Part shown: in pieces, positions 46,357 to 57,400 of the stretch
How positions within the stretch are numbered: position 1 is the stretch's first letter
How the letters are laid out: every line of letters begins with the position of its first letter
Source of the DNA: a virus
Direction: 5' to 3' (one strand)
Length of the DNA: 64,000 bases
IMG/VR virus record: IMGVR_UViG_3300034117_001294
Span: 164,850-228,849 of that record
Program-made: the position numbers and the translations under genes
The notes under the pieces: generated by a model
Databases searched by the model: none
What the model was told of the DNA's origin: nothing
The model's input: the letters and a program-made list of their open reading frames with translations, nothing else

Positions 46357-48600
46357 TTAGGCCTTGATAATATAATTCATAGCATGGAACGGATTCATTA
46401 CAGTAGTTACCATGCCTGTTGCAGTTCCGCCAAAGCCCGGAGTCGGATACGGAAACTGTTGCGAGAATGAAGTTGCAGTCATAGTAGCAGTAGTCGATCC
46501 GCCAACTACTCGAGGTGCTGTTCCTTGGGATGCTAAGAAACTATTAGGTGTATTTGCTCCTACTACTCTATTTGCAGTTCCTCCACTACTGGTAAGTCCG
46601 TTGGTCATGTTATCATAACCAATAATTGTTCTTCCTCGTAGATCGGGCAATCTAAACTGACCGTTAACTAATGTCTTACCATAAGTGTATCCGATTGCTG
46701 CAAATAGGGCAGGATAGTCTGTGCGGCCAACAACCGCACCATCACAAAATAACCATCCTTTGCTTAAAGGTGTTGCAGGATTTGGTTTTTCAATTCCGGC
46801 ATATGGCATAATTGTACCAGGCGGAATTAAGAAATCTAACACACTGGACAATAAAGCGTCTCTACTAGCCTTAGCTAGACCAGTAACTCCTGTACCCGAA
46901 ACTGCTGTAAACAATGCAGTATTTGTTGGGGCACTACCCAAAACATTAACACTCGGTATGGTTATCGACATGTCGTTGATATTGTTTTCGCCGCCTAACA
47001 ATGTTCCGGGAACTGTTAATACATCGTTAGCAAGATAGTTAGTTCCGCTATTTGCAACTCTGTCAATAATATATGTTCCAGCAGCTTGACGAGTAATATC
47101 AAATGCAATGCCGCTACCAGAGCCCCCGTTAGCAGGTATTGAAACAAAACTAACACTCTTAACAGCTACTAATAATTCATCAGTTGATGCAACACTGGTA
47201 ACTGTGCTTCTTGAAGTAATTGCATTAGCCTGCAATTGAGTTGTAAAAGTTCTAGTTTCACTTGTTCCGCCATAGGTAATACCTGCACTATATATATCGC
47301 CGGCCATTGTAAACGTTGCAGAAGATGCTAATCTAGTTGCTACTGTGGATGTTCCATCAAGTGTTCCTTTAAATACAGCACTGTGTACTTCTTTAAATGA
47401 CTTGGTAACAGATCCTAATGTATAAACATTGTGAACTGCTGGTTGAATAATTTCTTTAGAGAATAAAGAAGTATCAGTAACTGTATTTCCTATTTTAATC
47501 CCATTAAAAAATGTAGATGTTGAATTAAATGTTGCAGTACTACTGAACGAAGTGTTCTTACCAAATGCAACTGCACCTGAAATAGTCAATGCATCGTCAG
47601 CATTAGTAGTAATTGTGACAGTTCCGGAAAATCTAGCACTACCAGTAACATCTAAAGTAAATTGAGGATTAGGAGTGTTTATTCCTATTCTTTTATTTTC
47701 TCCTTGGATAGTTAAAATTTCGTTATAAATTTCACTTTCATCAACAACTTGAAATGCAAATGTTCCATTGAGTTTACTGTTGACAAATTTATTTTTAAAT
47801 GTGCCTTCCTTTTGAATTAAGAAAGTAGGGTCAACTCCTAATGTAAAGCCGTTCTTGGCGTTCAATACTCCATTGATAGATGTATCGATATCATTACGAA
47901 CAAAATAATTTCCACTAATAACACCTCGAGTAGGTGTAGTTACAATAAGATTCTGTGCTGCATAAGCAGTAGAATTTAAAATTGCAGAATTGACTGCTGT
48001 TAAATTGAGACCAGCTTTGATTGATTCAAACCCGTCAATCTTAATCTGTGGAGTAAATTGTTCAGGACTAATAATTTCTACAATGTTGCCGTCAACATAG
48101 TTTGCAATAATTTTATGACCAACACCTACAGTATCTAAGACCGTTTCTGCAATTGGTCCAGACTTACTGCTGCCGTCAACTGCCGGGCCTACTAATATCC
48201 ATTCACTGTTTTCGTTCTTAACTTTTAACTGGAACGTAGTTGTATCTACCCAGATATCACCAGTAACTGCTTCTGGGGGTTCTGAAGACTCTTGATACAC
48301 TCCGTTAATTGATTTCCAATTTGCACCGTTCGCGGTACCATCATTAATTTTTAATTTGTAATTAGCATTGTCGTACCAAAGCTGTCCTTCAATAGGATTA
48401 TTTGGAGGAGTGCTGTTAGCATGATTTTCTAGCAAGTGTAAGAAATTAGAGGCAAAGTCATATGCATAGCCTGAAGCATTTTTTCCAACTAGTGTTAGAC
48501 TAGTAGAATAATTATTTCCAGGATTTCCAGGAAGACCATCATCAACTAGAATAGCACTGCTATACTTTGTAGGATCAGAAAAATAAACTGTATAGGCCAT
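46357..48600 (-). CDS. Tail-fibre-type protein 1 with tail collar domain (747 aa)
   Basis: Carries the shared N-terminal module (SLTLVGKNASGYAYDFASNF; GQLWYDNANYKLKINDGT) and a long beta-rich shaft. Near the C-terminus is a phage tail collar domain: IPPGTIMPYAGIEKPNPATP, KGWLFCDG and GQFRLPDLRGRTIIGYD. Collar domains occur in short- and long-tail-fibre proteins such as T4 gp12. This marks the set as receptor-binding tail parts. It is followed by the 740-residue paralogue after six bases. Confidence 0.87.
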   Translation of the reverse strand: MAYTVYFSDPTKYSSAILVDDGLPGNPGNNYSTSLTLVGKNASGYAYDFASNFLHLLENHANSTPPNNPIEGQLWYDNANYKLKINDGTANGANWKSINGVYQESSEPPEAVTGDIWVDTTTFQLKVKNENSEWILVGPAVDGSSKSGPIAETVLDTVGVGHKIIANYVDGNIVEIISPEQFTPQIKIDGFESIKAGLNLTAVNSAILNSTAYAAQNLIVTTPTRGVISGNYFVRNDIDTSINGVLNAKNGFTLGVDPTFLIQKEGTFKNKFVNSKLNGTFAFQVVDESEIYNEILTIQGENKRIGINTPNPQFTLDVTGSARFSGTVTITTNADDALTISGAVAFGKNTSFSSTATFNSTSTFFNGIKIGNTVTDTSLFSKEIIQPAVHNVYTLGSVTKSFKEVHSAVFKGTLDGTSTVATRLASSATFTMAGDIYSAGITYGGTSETRTFTTQLQANAITSRSTVTSVASTDELLVAVKSVSFVSIPANGGSGSGIAFDITRQAAGTYIIDRVANSGTNYLANDVLTVPGTLLGGENNINDMSITIPSVNVLGSAPTNTALFTAVSGTGVTGLAKASRDALLSSVLDFLIPPGTIMPYAGIEKPNPATPLSKGWLFCDGAVVGRTDYPALFAAIGYTYGKTLVNGQFRLPDLRGRTIIGYDNMTNGLTSSGGTANRVVGANTPNSFLASQGTAPRVVGGSTTATMTATSFSQQFPYPTPGFGGTATGMVTTVMNPFHAMNYIIKA

Positions 48601-48601
48601 G

Positions 48602-49255
48602 TTATGCTCCTACTCCACTAATACTTTGAACTCTAACAGTATAATCAATTTGGATCATTCTGTTTAAGCTCTTCTGTACAGGGTGAAAAATAACGTGGGT
48701 TAACAACAATTCATTTCCAGTAGAATCATATCCTACTAGTCCTAGTTCATCAAATACAAATTGTCCGTCTAAATTTGCACTGTTATCAAATGCTAGCTGA
48801 CCGTTAGGCTCTCCAAAATCTAATAAACAACTAACAAGAAGATCGCTATATGTTGCACCAACTAAATGCCTAGATTCCATAAAGTTTCTTGTGGGATCTA
48901 AGTTAGATGAACTAGCAGCATCAACTGATTTTTCATAGGTTTTGTTATACAATGCTGCGTTTTGACCAACAGAATTAGGTGTCAAGTATGTAATAATTCC
49001 GGTAGGATCAACTCTGCTGCCGCCGTTTCCAAATGCCATTTTACTGACCCAACCGTAACCTTGATTTCCAACACTGTTAACTAGTGCTAGACTAAAGTTT
49101 TCATAATGGATAGCATTGCGTTTATTAACAAAGACTTCTTTAGTAGTAGGATCAAAGATCTTAATGTGCCCTTGAAGGCTAATACCGCCAACTTCGTCTG
49201 GAGTTTTAGCCGGAGTTTCGGGCTGCTTTAATTTATTTTCGTCTTGCATGTTCAT
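48602..49255 (-). CDS. Putative virion/baseplate-associated protein (217 aa)
   Basis: A soluble protein with an N-terminal polar tail (MNMQDENKLKQPETPAKTPD) and a core with GHIKIFDPTTKEVFVNKRNA and VSKMAFGNGGSRVDPTGIIT, ending with strands (RMIQIDYTVRVQSISGVGA). It sits between the collagen-like fibre and the collar-domain fibre, so it is probably a virion part or fibre connector. Family not recognised with certainty. Confidence 0.65.
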   Translation of the reverse strand: MNMQDENKLKQPETPAKTPDEVGGISLQGHIKIFDPTTKEVFVNKRNAIHYENFSLALVNSVGNQGYGWVSKMAFGNGGSRVDPTGIITYLTPNSVGQNAALYNKTYEKSVDAASSSNLDPTRNFMESRHLVGATYSDLLVSCLLDFGEPNGQLAFDNSANLDGQFVFDELGLVGYDSTGNELLLTHVIFHPVQKSLNRMIQIDYTVRVQSISGVGA

Positions 49256-49272
49256 ACTTATCCAATATTATT

Positions 49273-51405
49273 TTATACTATGTTAATAGTGTTACCCATT
49301 GATGCATGTATTCCGCACTGATAATACAATGTAGAAGGAGCATTCATAGGAACTGTGATTGTAGTTGTACCTGTAGAACTTCCAGTCACTCCATTTGTAT
49401 ATGCAGCTCCACCGTTACTCACTCTAATTAAGAATGGATGACTTGCTCCAGTACTGTTGATAAAATTATACGTAAATCCTTTGTAAAGATACAATATAGG
49501 ATCATCTGTATTGCCGGTAATAATTCCCGGACCACTAAATGTATAGGCAATTGTGCCGTTACTAGATAATGTCCATGTTAATCCTGCAAAAATACCTGTT
49601 GCACCTGCTGGTCCTGTTGCACCTGCTGGTCCTGTTGCACCTGCTGGTCCTGTTGCACCGCCTGGATCTCCCTGAGGGCCAGTAGACCCAGTAGGGCCAG
49701 TAGCACCAGTAGAACCTTGAGGTCCGGTAGCTCCAGTTGCACCTTCTGGTCCTGTTGCACCTGTAAGACCAGTAGGTCCTAATTCACCTGTTAGATCAAA
49801 CAACCAACTGCTGTATGTACCAGTTCCTTCTGTAGTAATTGGATTAAGTGTGAGGTTTTTATTTGTAAAACTTACAATTTGCCCGTAAATTGTTGCACTA
49901 GATCCTGCATACGCAAATACGTAGTTGCCGCCCATAAATGCAGATTCAGAAATCGCAGATTTGTTAGTAACAAATGTCACTGTGGATGTTCCGATAGCAA
50001 CTGTACTAGTTGATATTAATCCTGCAAATCCAGGACCGGTTGCACCTTGTGGCCCAGTAGATCCAGTAGGACCAATGTCACCAGTTCTAGCAAATGTTAA
50101 AATAAGTTCAGCTTGATCATCAAATCTAAATGCACCATCTACATGGGCACAGTCTATTTTAAAATAACCATCTTCTTCAGTAATTGCAGTGATTGTAAAA
50201 ATTGCAAAGGTGCTAGGAGTATTAGCAACTCCAACTCTAAAATGACCTTTTAAAGGACTTGTGCTATCGTCAATTGTTCGTAGGAAACTCTGAAGATCAA
50301 CACCGTTAATATCCCGGTCATCGACATAGAATAAGGTAGCATCAGGCAAAGTTTGATTGTCAAATTTAATTCTACCGTTACCTGGATCGTCATCTGTTAC
50401 CGCAGTGCTAAATCTATAGTTAACAGTTAGGCCGCCAAAACTTCCAGCAGGTCCAGTTGATCCTTGTGGACCAGTAGCACCCGTTCCGCCTCGAAGACCA
50501 GTTGCACCCGTAGTACCGTTAACGCCTTGAATGCCAGTTGCACCTGTAGCACCTGTACTACCTATTGGTCCAGTTGCACCTCCCGGGTCTCCTGCATCAC
50601 CTTTTAGGCCAGTAGCACCAGTAGAACCTAGTGTGCCTGTAGCCCCTGTAGATCCCTGATACCCTTGGGCACCAATTTCTCCCTGGACTCCTTGAGGACC
50701 AGTTGCACCTCGGGTACCTTGACCGCCAACTAAAGTTATAGTCCAATTGGTAAAAGTACCAGAGCCAAAGCTAGTTAATGGTCTAACAGTAAGTTGATTT
50801 CCAACAAAACTCTCAACAATACCGTCAAAGTTTGAGGTAAGGTCTGTACTAGAACTAGCTGTTGCCCTTACCCTAGAACTTGCAGTATATGCAACGGTAC
50901 TAGATGATAAGTGAGTTATAAATGTTACAGTGTTCAAACTGATTGTTGCAGTAGTTAGTGAAAAGAGGGGCACAAATCCAACTCCGGTTGCACCTGTGCT
51001 GCCACTGCCTGTTTCTCCAGTTGCACCCTCAGGACCCGAAGGACCAGTTGCACCAGTAGATCCTGCACCAGTAGATCCTGTAGGTCCTGTTGCTCCGTTA
51101 AATCCAGTAGCACCAATCGGACCAGTTGATCCCTGCGGGCCCGTTGCACCGTCAACTCCATTCAACCCACTTTGTCCAGTAGCACCTTGACTTCCAGTTG
51201 CTCCTGTTGACCCAATTCCAGTTGAACCAGTTGGTCCTGTTGCACCAGTCGATCCCTGCGGGCCTGTACTACCTTGTGCAGCGGCTTGGATCTGTTGTTT
51301 AAAATTTGCAAATGTTACTTGAAAATTTGTCCCACTAGAAACAACCGGAAATATTGTTTGATCCGTTACGTTGGTTAAAGTTGTAAGTTGCGATATTCTT
51401 GCCAT
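49273..51405 (-). CDS. Collagen-like fibre with cupredoxin-like C-terminal domain (710 aa)
   Basis: A short N-terminal domain ([20 protein letters not shown]) is followed by several Gly-x-y stretches ([10 protein letters not shown] type) totalling roughly 250 residues, separated by three beta domains. The last 100 residues form a cupredoxin-like domain with a likely copper site: His 656 (SHPF), Cys 697, His 700 and Met 703 ([10 protein letters not shown]). The C-x2-H-x2-M spacing equals that of amicyanin. Collagen-like regions form trimers in phage fibres. The repeats are encoded in part by an 18-bp tandem repeat. Confidence 0.88.
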   Translation of the reverse strand: MARISQLTTLTNVTDQTIFPVVSSGTNFQVTFANFKQQIQAAAQGSTGPQGSTGATGPTGSTGIGSTGATGSQGATGQSGLNGVDGATGPQGSTGPIGATGFNGATGPTGSTGAGSTGATGPSGPEGATGETGSGSTGATGVGFVPLFSLTTATISLNTVTFITHLSSSTVAYTASSRVRATASSSTDLTSNFDGIVESFVGNQLTVRPLTSFGSGTFTNWTITLVGGQGTRGATGPQGVQGEIGAQGYQGSTGATGTLGSTGATGLKGDAGDPGGATGPIGSTGATGATGIQGVNGTTGATGLRGGTGATGPQGSTGPAGSFGGLTVNYRFSTAVTDDDPGNGRIKFDNQTLPDATLFYVDDRDINGVDLQSFLRTIDDSTSPLKGHFRVGVANTPSTFAIFTITAITEEDGYFKIDCAHVDGAFRFDDQAELILTFARTGDIGPTGSTGPQGATGPGFAGLISTSTVAIGTSTVTFVTNKSAISESAFMGGNYVFAYAGSSATIYGQIVSFTNKNLTLNPITTEGTGTYSSWLFDLTGELGPTGLTGATGPEGATGATGPQGSTGATGPTGSTGPQGDPGGATGPAGATGPAGATGPAGATGIFAGLTWTLSSNGTIAYTFSGPGIITGNTDDPILYLYKGFTYNFINSTGASHPFLIRVSNGGAAYTNGVTGSSTGTTTITVPMNAPSTLYYQCGIHASMGNTINIV
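49595..49659 (-). repeat. 18-bp tandem repeat in the collagen-like region
   Basis: CCTGTTGCACCTGCTGGT on the + strand occurs three times without change from 49595 to 49648, followed by 11 bases of a fourth copy. On the coding strand each unit encodes six residues (G-P-A-G-A-T). Confidence 0.93.
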
Positions 51406-51406
51406 A

Positions 51407-54400
51407 TTATGAACCTATTAAAGGATCTCCTGTTTCACTGTCTAATGTATCCCCAAATTCAAGGATTAGGTATTGATCTGTTGCAGTATTCTGACCATAG
51501 TAATATTTATCTGGTAGGAAAGATGGTCTCTCCAACAAGAACTTAACTTGCTCAACATTTCTAGAATGGATGTCAGAATATTCAATTCCGGACTCTTGAG
51601 ACACTGTTTGAATTACTTTTAATTCTGACCCTACTCTAGGAGTAAAGTTTAAATTAATAGTATTTGTTGCAGTAGTAATGCTGTATTCAGCTGCCAACAA
51701 AACTGTACTTGCAGTGTTATAAGAATTAGTTTCTCCCGAATCATATGCAACACTAACATCAGTAGTTCGATAAGTCGAAGTTGTATTTTTAACAACCTTT
51801 ACTCCGTTGTTAAACAACGATGTGAAAGTATCAGATAACGGCTTACGCAGTACTCTACCTTGATAAACAACGTCAACATGATTATAAGAGTTAATAACTC
51901 CGCCATCAAACACAATATTTGTCAATGTTAGTACTGTGTTAGTTGTGCTATTGATAGTAAACTTATCTTGTTTCTTATATTCAACTACTGGAATATTTTG
52001 CTCAGGCCCTTGATCTAACACTATAGAACTTTCTTTGTGTAAAGATTTGATACCTGTACCTAATGTTCCCCTACGTAACCAGCTAAGTTTATTGCCTTCT
52101 ACTTTATAAAATTCAATTCGTTCTCCGTCAATTAAAATAACGCCAGGACGATTGTTGTTGTGATTAGGCAATGTTAATACATCTGCATCTTCTACCGTAA
52201 TGGAAGTGTCAGTTGGCAGTAAGTCTGCTGCAAGTTGAGTAGAATTTTCTTGACTAATTCTCTTGTAATGTGTTCTACCAAGATTATCGCGGAAAATTCT
52301 ATATCCAACAAGTGCTTCACTTGTTTGATCTACTACACTCATAATCACTACTGTATCAGTAGATTTTAATTTATATTGCTCGTTCAAGATAACTGTTCTG
52401 TTGTCAGAGCCAATTTTAAATTCAGTTTCTCTAGTAATCGGGCGACCATTTACTTCAACCCAAACATAGTTGCTGTTAACCACAGTTCTGCTTAATTTGA
52501 ATATGCCTGCATAATTACCGTTGAAACGTTCTCTTCTAAATAAACTGTTATCGTGATTATTAAAAGTTGTAACTTTAATTGTACTGGAGCTAGCAACGTC
52601 AACTCGATCAGTTAGTGTTAATGTCGATCCAGTAACATAATAATCGTGATCTCTTAACAGTGTAATAGCAACAACGTCAGAATTGTTTAACACCTGAGTG
52701 TTAAATTCTACCAAGTTTTCATCTTGATTTAATCTAACTGTGGTGTCAAAATCTCGTCGGATGCCGTTAACATAAACTTCTAATTTAGCTCTATCAGGTA
52801 AGCCTTGCGGATAATCAATGTGCTGATCTAGAGAGAATGTCCTAACTCCGTTTGCCGCAGAATAATAAACTGTATCCGGCGGACTTAAACGTACACCGTT
52901 ACGTTCAACAATTAATTGACTATGGAATGGTTGAATATTTCCTGGAGGTGAGGTTAATGTGAACACTGTAGTACTCGAAGTAGCTGCAATTATTTGTTCT
53001 TTAATTTCGCTAAAGGCTTTGTGATCGCTGGCAAAAAACCAAACTTGCAGAGTATCTCCAATTGCTAAGTTAGTATCAAATGTTAATTTTACTCTACCAG
53101 AAGTTCCCTTAACTAGACCAGATAATGCATAATCAGTGCGTTTAACTCCGTTAATTGTTACATAACTGCTCTTGATATCTGCAAAACTAGATGCAAAATC
53201 AAATACTTTCTGGCCACTGGCATATGTAATAGGAACTGATGCTTTTTCTAGCAAGTTCTTGCCACCGACGCTCATAGTAGTAATGGATAACAATTCTGGA
53301 TCTGGATTTTGATTCTTAAATGGATCAAAGCTTCCTCGGCCAGCATATTGCCAATTACCACCATTGCTAGTGCTATAAAATACATGACTAGTATTATTTT
53401 GAATATTAGCATCATCTACTAGAATACCGGTACCTGGTGTGCTACCAGAACGGCCCAATGCAACTCCAGTAATGAATCCTTGGTCGCCGTTGAAGTTTGC
53501 CCCCCTCCATGTATTTTCATAAATCATTTCGATGTACTGATTTGTTCCATCACTGTATAACGTGACTTCAAATTGGTATGCGGGCACTGTTGTAGTTGAA
53601 GTTCTTTGATTATAATGAGAACCTTGAAAACGCAGTCTCCAGTATACAAAGTTGCCTACTTCGCCACCGCTTAAGAATAGACCCGGAGTTTCGCCAGTTG
53701 ATAGCGGAGTATTCCGTAGCCCTGTACTAGGATTAATACCATAGTCTTGCCACAAGTCACAATATTCAATATAAATCGCAGGTGCTATTAGTTGCCCTAG
53801 TACTAGAGGAGTCCATTGACTATCACCGGCTCCGAAAGTTAAATAGCCGTTGGTTCCAACATATACTTCATTGTATAATGTTCCAAACATGTTCCAGGAA
53901 AATCCAAGAGGGTACGGACCGGTAAATGTGTCATCACCTGCATTACTTTCAATTACTGTGCCTTGACGCCTTGGCAAAACATCCGAAGGATTAAAATAAG
54001 GTCCACGAATACCTGCATACGGGTCTGCTAAGAAAACAACTTCATTAGTTTGATAATCTAAAATATAATCTACACCGTATGATAGCAATCTGTTGTTTAA
54101 CATTACTTCAACAGATTCATTACTAGGAGGTGTAAATCCAATTGGATATCTGCTAGTGAACGCATCTTTGAAATATTTTTTGTTAATCATTAATGCTGCA
54201 CCCGCTGTAGGATAAGTGTAGACGTTGATTCCTAGACTGTCAGAAACTCTGCCTGGAAGATTTTCTTCAGGACCGTAGCTGTTGTTTGCACTGATTAACT
54301 TATCACCATCAATATTGATATCTTCCAAGTCATCAGACTTAGTAGGTACCATCATACCATTGATGTTATCATAGTACCATCCCGGGCTAGTAGCACCGTT

Positions 54401-57400
54401 AGGATTAATGTAGGTATCTAAATCTAAATCAACAACCGGTAAAGAGCCGTCGCTCGAAGTAGACCTAAACAATACTCTATCATTAGAATTATAAATTGCA
54501 GGAACTGTAATTGTACTAACGTATCCGTTGCCAACAAATGCTGTAGCAGTAGTATCAATTCTTACAAAATTATTAGTACCAGAATACTTAATATATGCAT
54601 TGTATCCTTGTCCCAATGTCGGAACAAAAGGCAAAGTGTAAACTAATGGATTTGGATTTACAAATGATAAAGAGGCACCGGGCGTTACTCCGACCGGTGC
54701 ACCTAACTGCAATACCCATCTAGTCATATTTGCAGTATCTATTGTAGAAGAAGTTACTGTATAAATTACTGTTGCAATAGTAACTGTAGATCCTATACGA
54801 ACTCCTGTAATATCTTTATTAGTTGCTAATGTAAAATACAATACTGACCCAGCACTGATACTGGTAGTTGCTGCTACGGTAGCAGTTACTCTCGGTCCTT
54901 TAGTTTCATACGCACCAACTTCTGGTATAAAGTCATCCCAATTACTGTCGCCGAACAGGGTAGTATCCCAACCTTTTGAAACTTCAAACGGTAGTGTATC
55001 AATTGTTACTCCGGGATATTCTAAGCCATTCATTAACATGGTTGCAGTATTGCCCGGCATTCCGGATACCGGTGCATAGTAATCTCTGATTCTATCAACT
55101 GCATGATATAAAGAATGATCTTTCTTATATTCAATTGTAATCTTTGATAGTTTTTTAGGTATGTCTGCAAGTACTATTTTGCCGTACTGTTTAGAATAGC
55201 CGTTAAACTTTTCAGAATATTTCTCAACTGTATAATCTCCAGACAGCACACGGATACCATCTACTTTAACTGTGATGTTATTCTTATCAGGGCTAGGAGC
55301 CCATGTTAAATCAAACTCTCGACTAGCACCTGTTGCGGTGTAAGAATCAAATGCGGTAGCTGTAGTAATTTCGTTGTATCCAGATACTCTATCAAATTTC
55401 ATTGTGATAGAATTTGATCTAACAGCACCGTTAGTAATTCTTACAGATACTCTTGCCGGAATAAGAGTTGTTGGGCCGCCCCCAATTAGTTTAACAATAG
55501 GAGTAGCAGTGTATCCAGAACCCGAGTCAGTAACAACAATTTGACTTACTTTACCAAGTGCAATATATGCAATAGCTTTGGCACCAGTACCGGTAGTATC
55601 TCCCGGTTGAGGAGTAATTTCAACCAGTGGTTGTAATTCATACCCAGATCCGCCGTCATACACATCAATTGCATTAACTGAATACGAATAACTCTGTAGC
55701 CAAGATTTCCAAGGATACGTGTTCAACTCTGCTCTACCAAATGTGACAGGAATAAATCTGCCTTGACTAGGACTGTAAACTGACGGTAGGTCAAAGTCTG
55801 TAATGACTGCACTTGTAACGTCTGTTGCAGTATAATTGTTAGTAAAATTCCTAATCTTAGTATGGTACGGTTTAGTTTCGTTGATGTATTCTTGATAATA
55901 AGATTCGTTGTTTAACTTGTAAACAGGTCGTTGATCCAGGCTTCCAGCATGATTATACACGTTAATGAACGATGTTTTAAATGCCCAGTCTAAGAATTTT
56001 TGCTCGCTTAGTGCATATTTGATCAGCTTAAAGAAAAGTCTGTTATAGTAAACTTTTAACGGACCTACAAATACATCTTCAAGTAAGCCGTATATAATGT
56101 TTTCAGTTTCTTTAGCAGGATTTTGATCCCAAGAAGTCTGATCCCATCCGGATACTTGATCCCATCCGTATACTGATGCTTTATAATTCCAGATAGACTC
56201 GTCTAATTTAATAGTACCATTTTCTTGATAGATTAAATCAAAAGAGCCATTATAAGTTCCGACACCGGCTGTAGACAATCGCTTTCTTAAAATAATATAT
56301 CTGCCGTCGCCGCCGTTTCTTACTTTAACATAATTGCCAGCAGGGATACTAGATACACTGGCTAGCTGGTACGGTGCATCTATGGTAGCAAGTATATCTT
56401 GTGCAGGGTTATAAGTTGTATCAACCCAGTCAATATATTTCCAGAAGTTAGCAGTATCGTAGGATTGAGTATACTTTCTTAAAAATACTTTAAGATCATA
56501 TTCCCACTCGTAACGACTCCAGCGACCATTTACTGTGTCGTCTGTTCTTACTATTACTGTGAACGGTCTAACAGTTAATGTTGGAGAAGCTGTATAATTT
56601 TTTCCAGGATTTACTACTGTGACTTTAACAATTTCGCCAACAATATTAACTTCAGTTACAATTTTTGCATCACTACCGTTGCCGTCAATAGCCACAGTTG
56701 GACCAACATAGTTGACTGCTTCTTGGTTAGAGTTAACTAAAACTTTTTCTAATGTACCGTGACCAAATCCCGGATTAATAATTGTAACAGAAATAATTTT
56801 ACCATTTCTTACCTGGCAGGTTAGCTCTGCTCTCTTAAGATTTCTAGTACTGACTGCAAAATCTCGTTCAATTAAGTCTTCAACTAATACATCATAAGTT
56901 CCTAATACTTGGTTAGGAATCTCATCTTTAGCATTAAACTTGGTAAAGTTTACACTGTCAACAATGTTGTTATTTTTCAATACGGTGTTGGTATATTCAA
57001 CTAATGTTCTCAAAGCACCAATCCTGTCTTTGAACATACTTTGTCTTGGTCTAAACTCAATTCCATACTTTAATCTATCAGACAACATTGTGTCTGGTAC
57101 TGAGTTACCTGCCGTATCTTTTCCTAATAGACTGTCTATTAGTTTTCTAATCATTAATGTATTAGGTACACTAGATGCATTTCCGTCTTGCAGCAACAAC
57201 CATTCAGTGTGTTTATTAATTTCTTTTCCGGTTGTATCTATATCAATTGACAAATTGATATCAGTTCCGATAATAGAACTGCCCATGTTGGTTAACATGA
57301 ACGCATTGTTTGCAATCATAGATGCAAACTTAACGCCTTTTGCTTTAGGATCTGCAATAAGACTTGCAACATCATATGCACTTAGTCTTCTAGATGCCCC

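Noticed and set aside
49595-51290. Regular repeats considered as a CRISPR array
   Set aside because: The repeats are tandem without unique spacers and encode collagen-like Gly-x-y units in frame.
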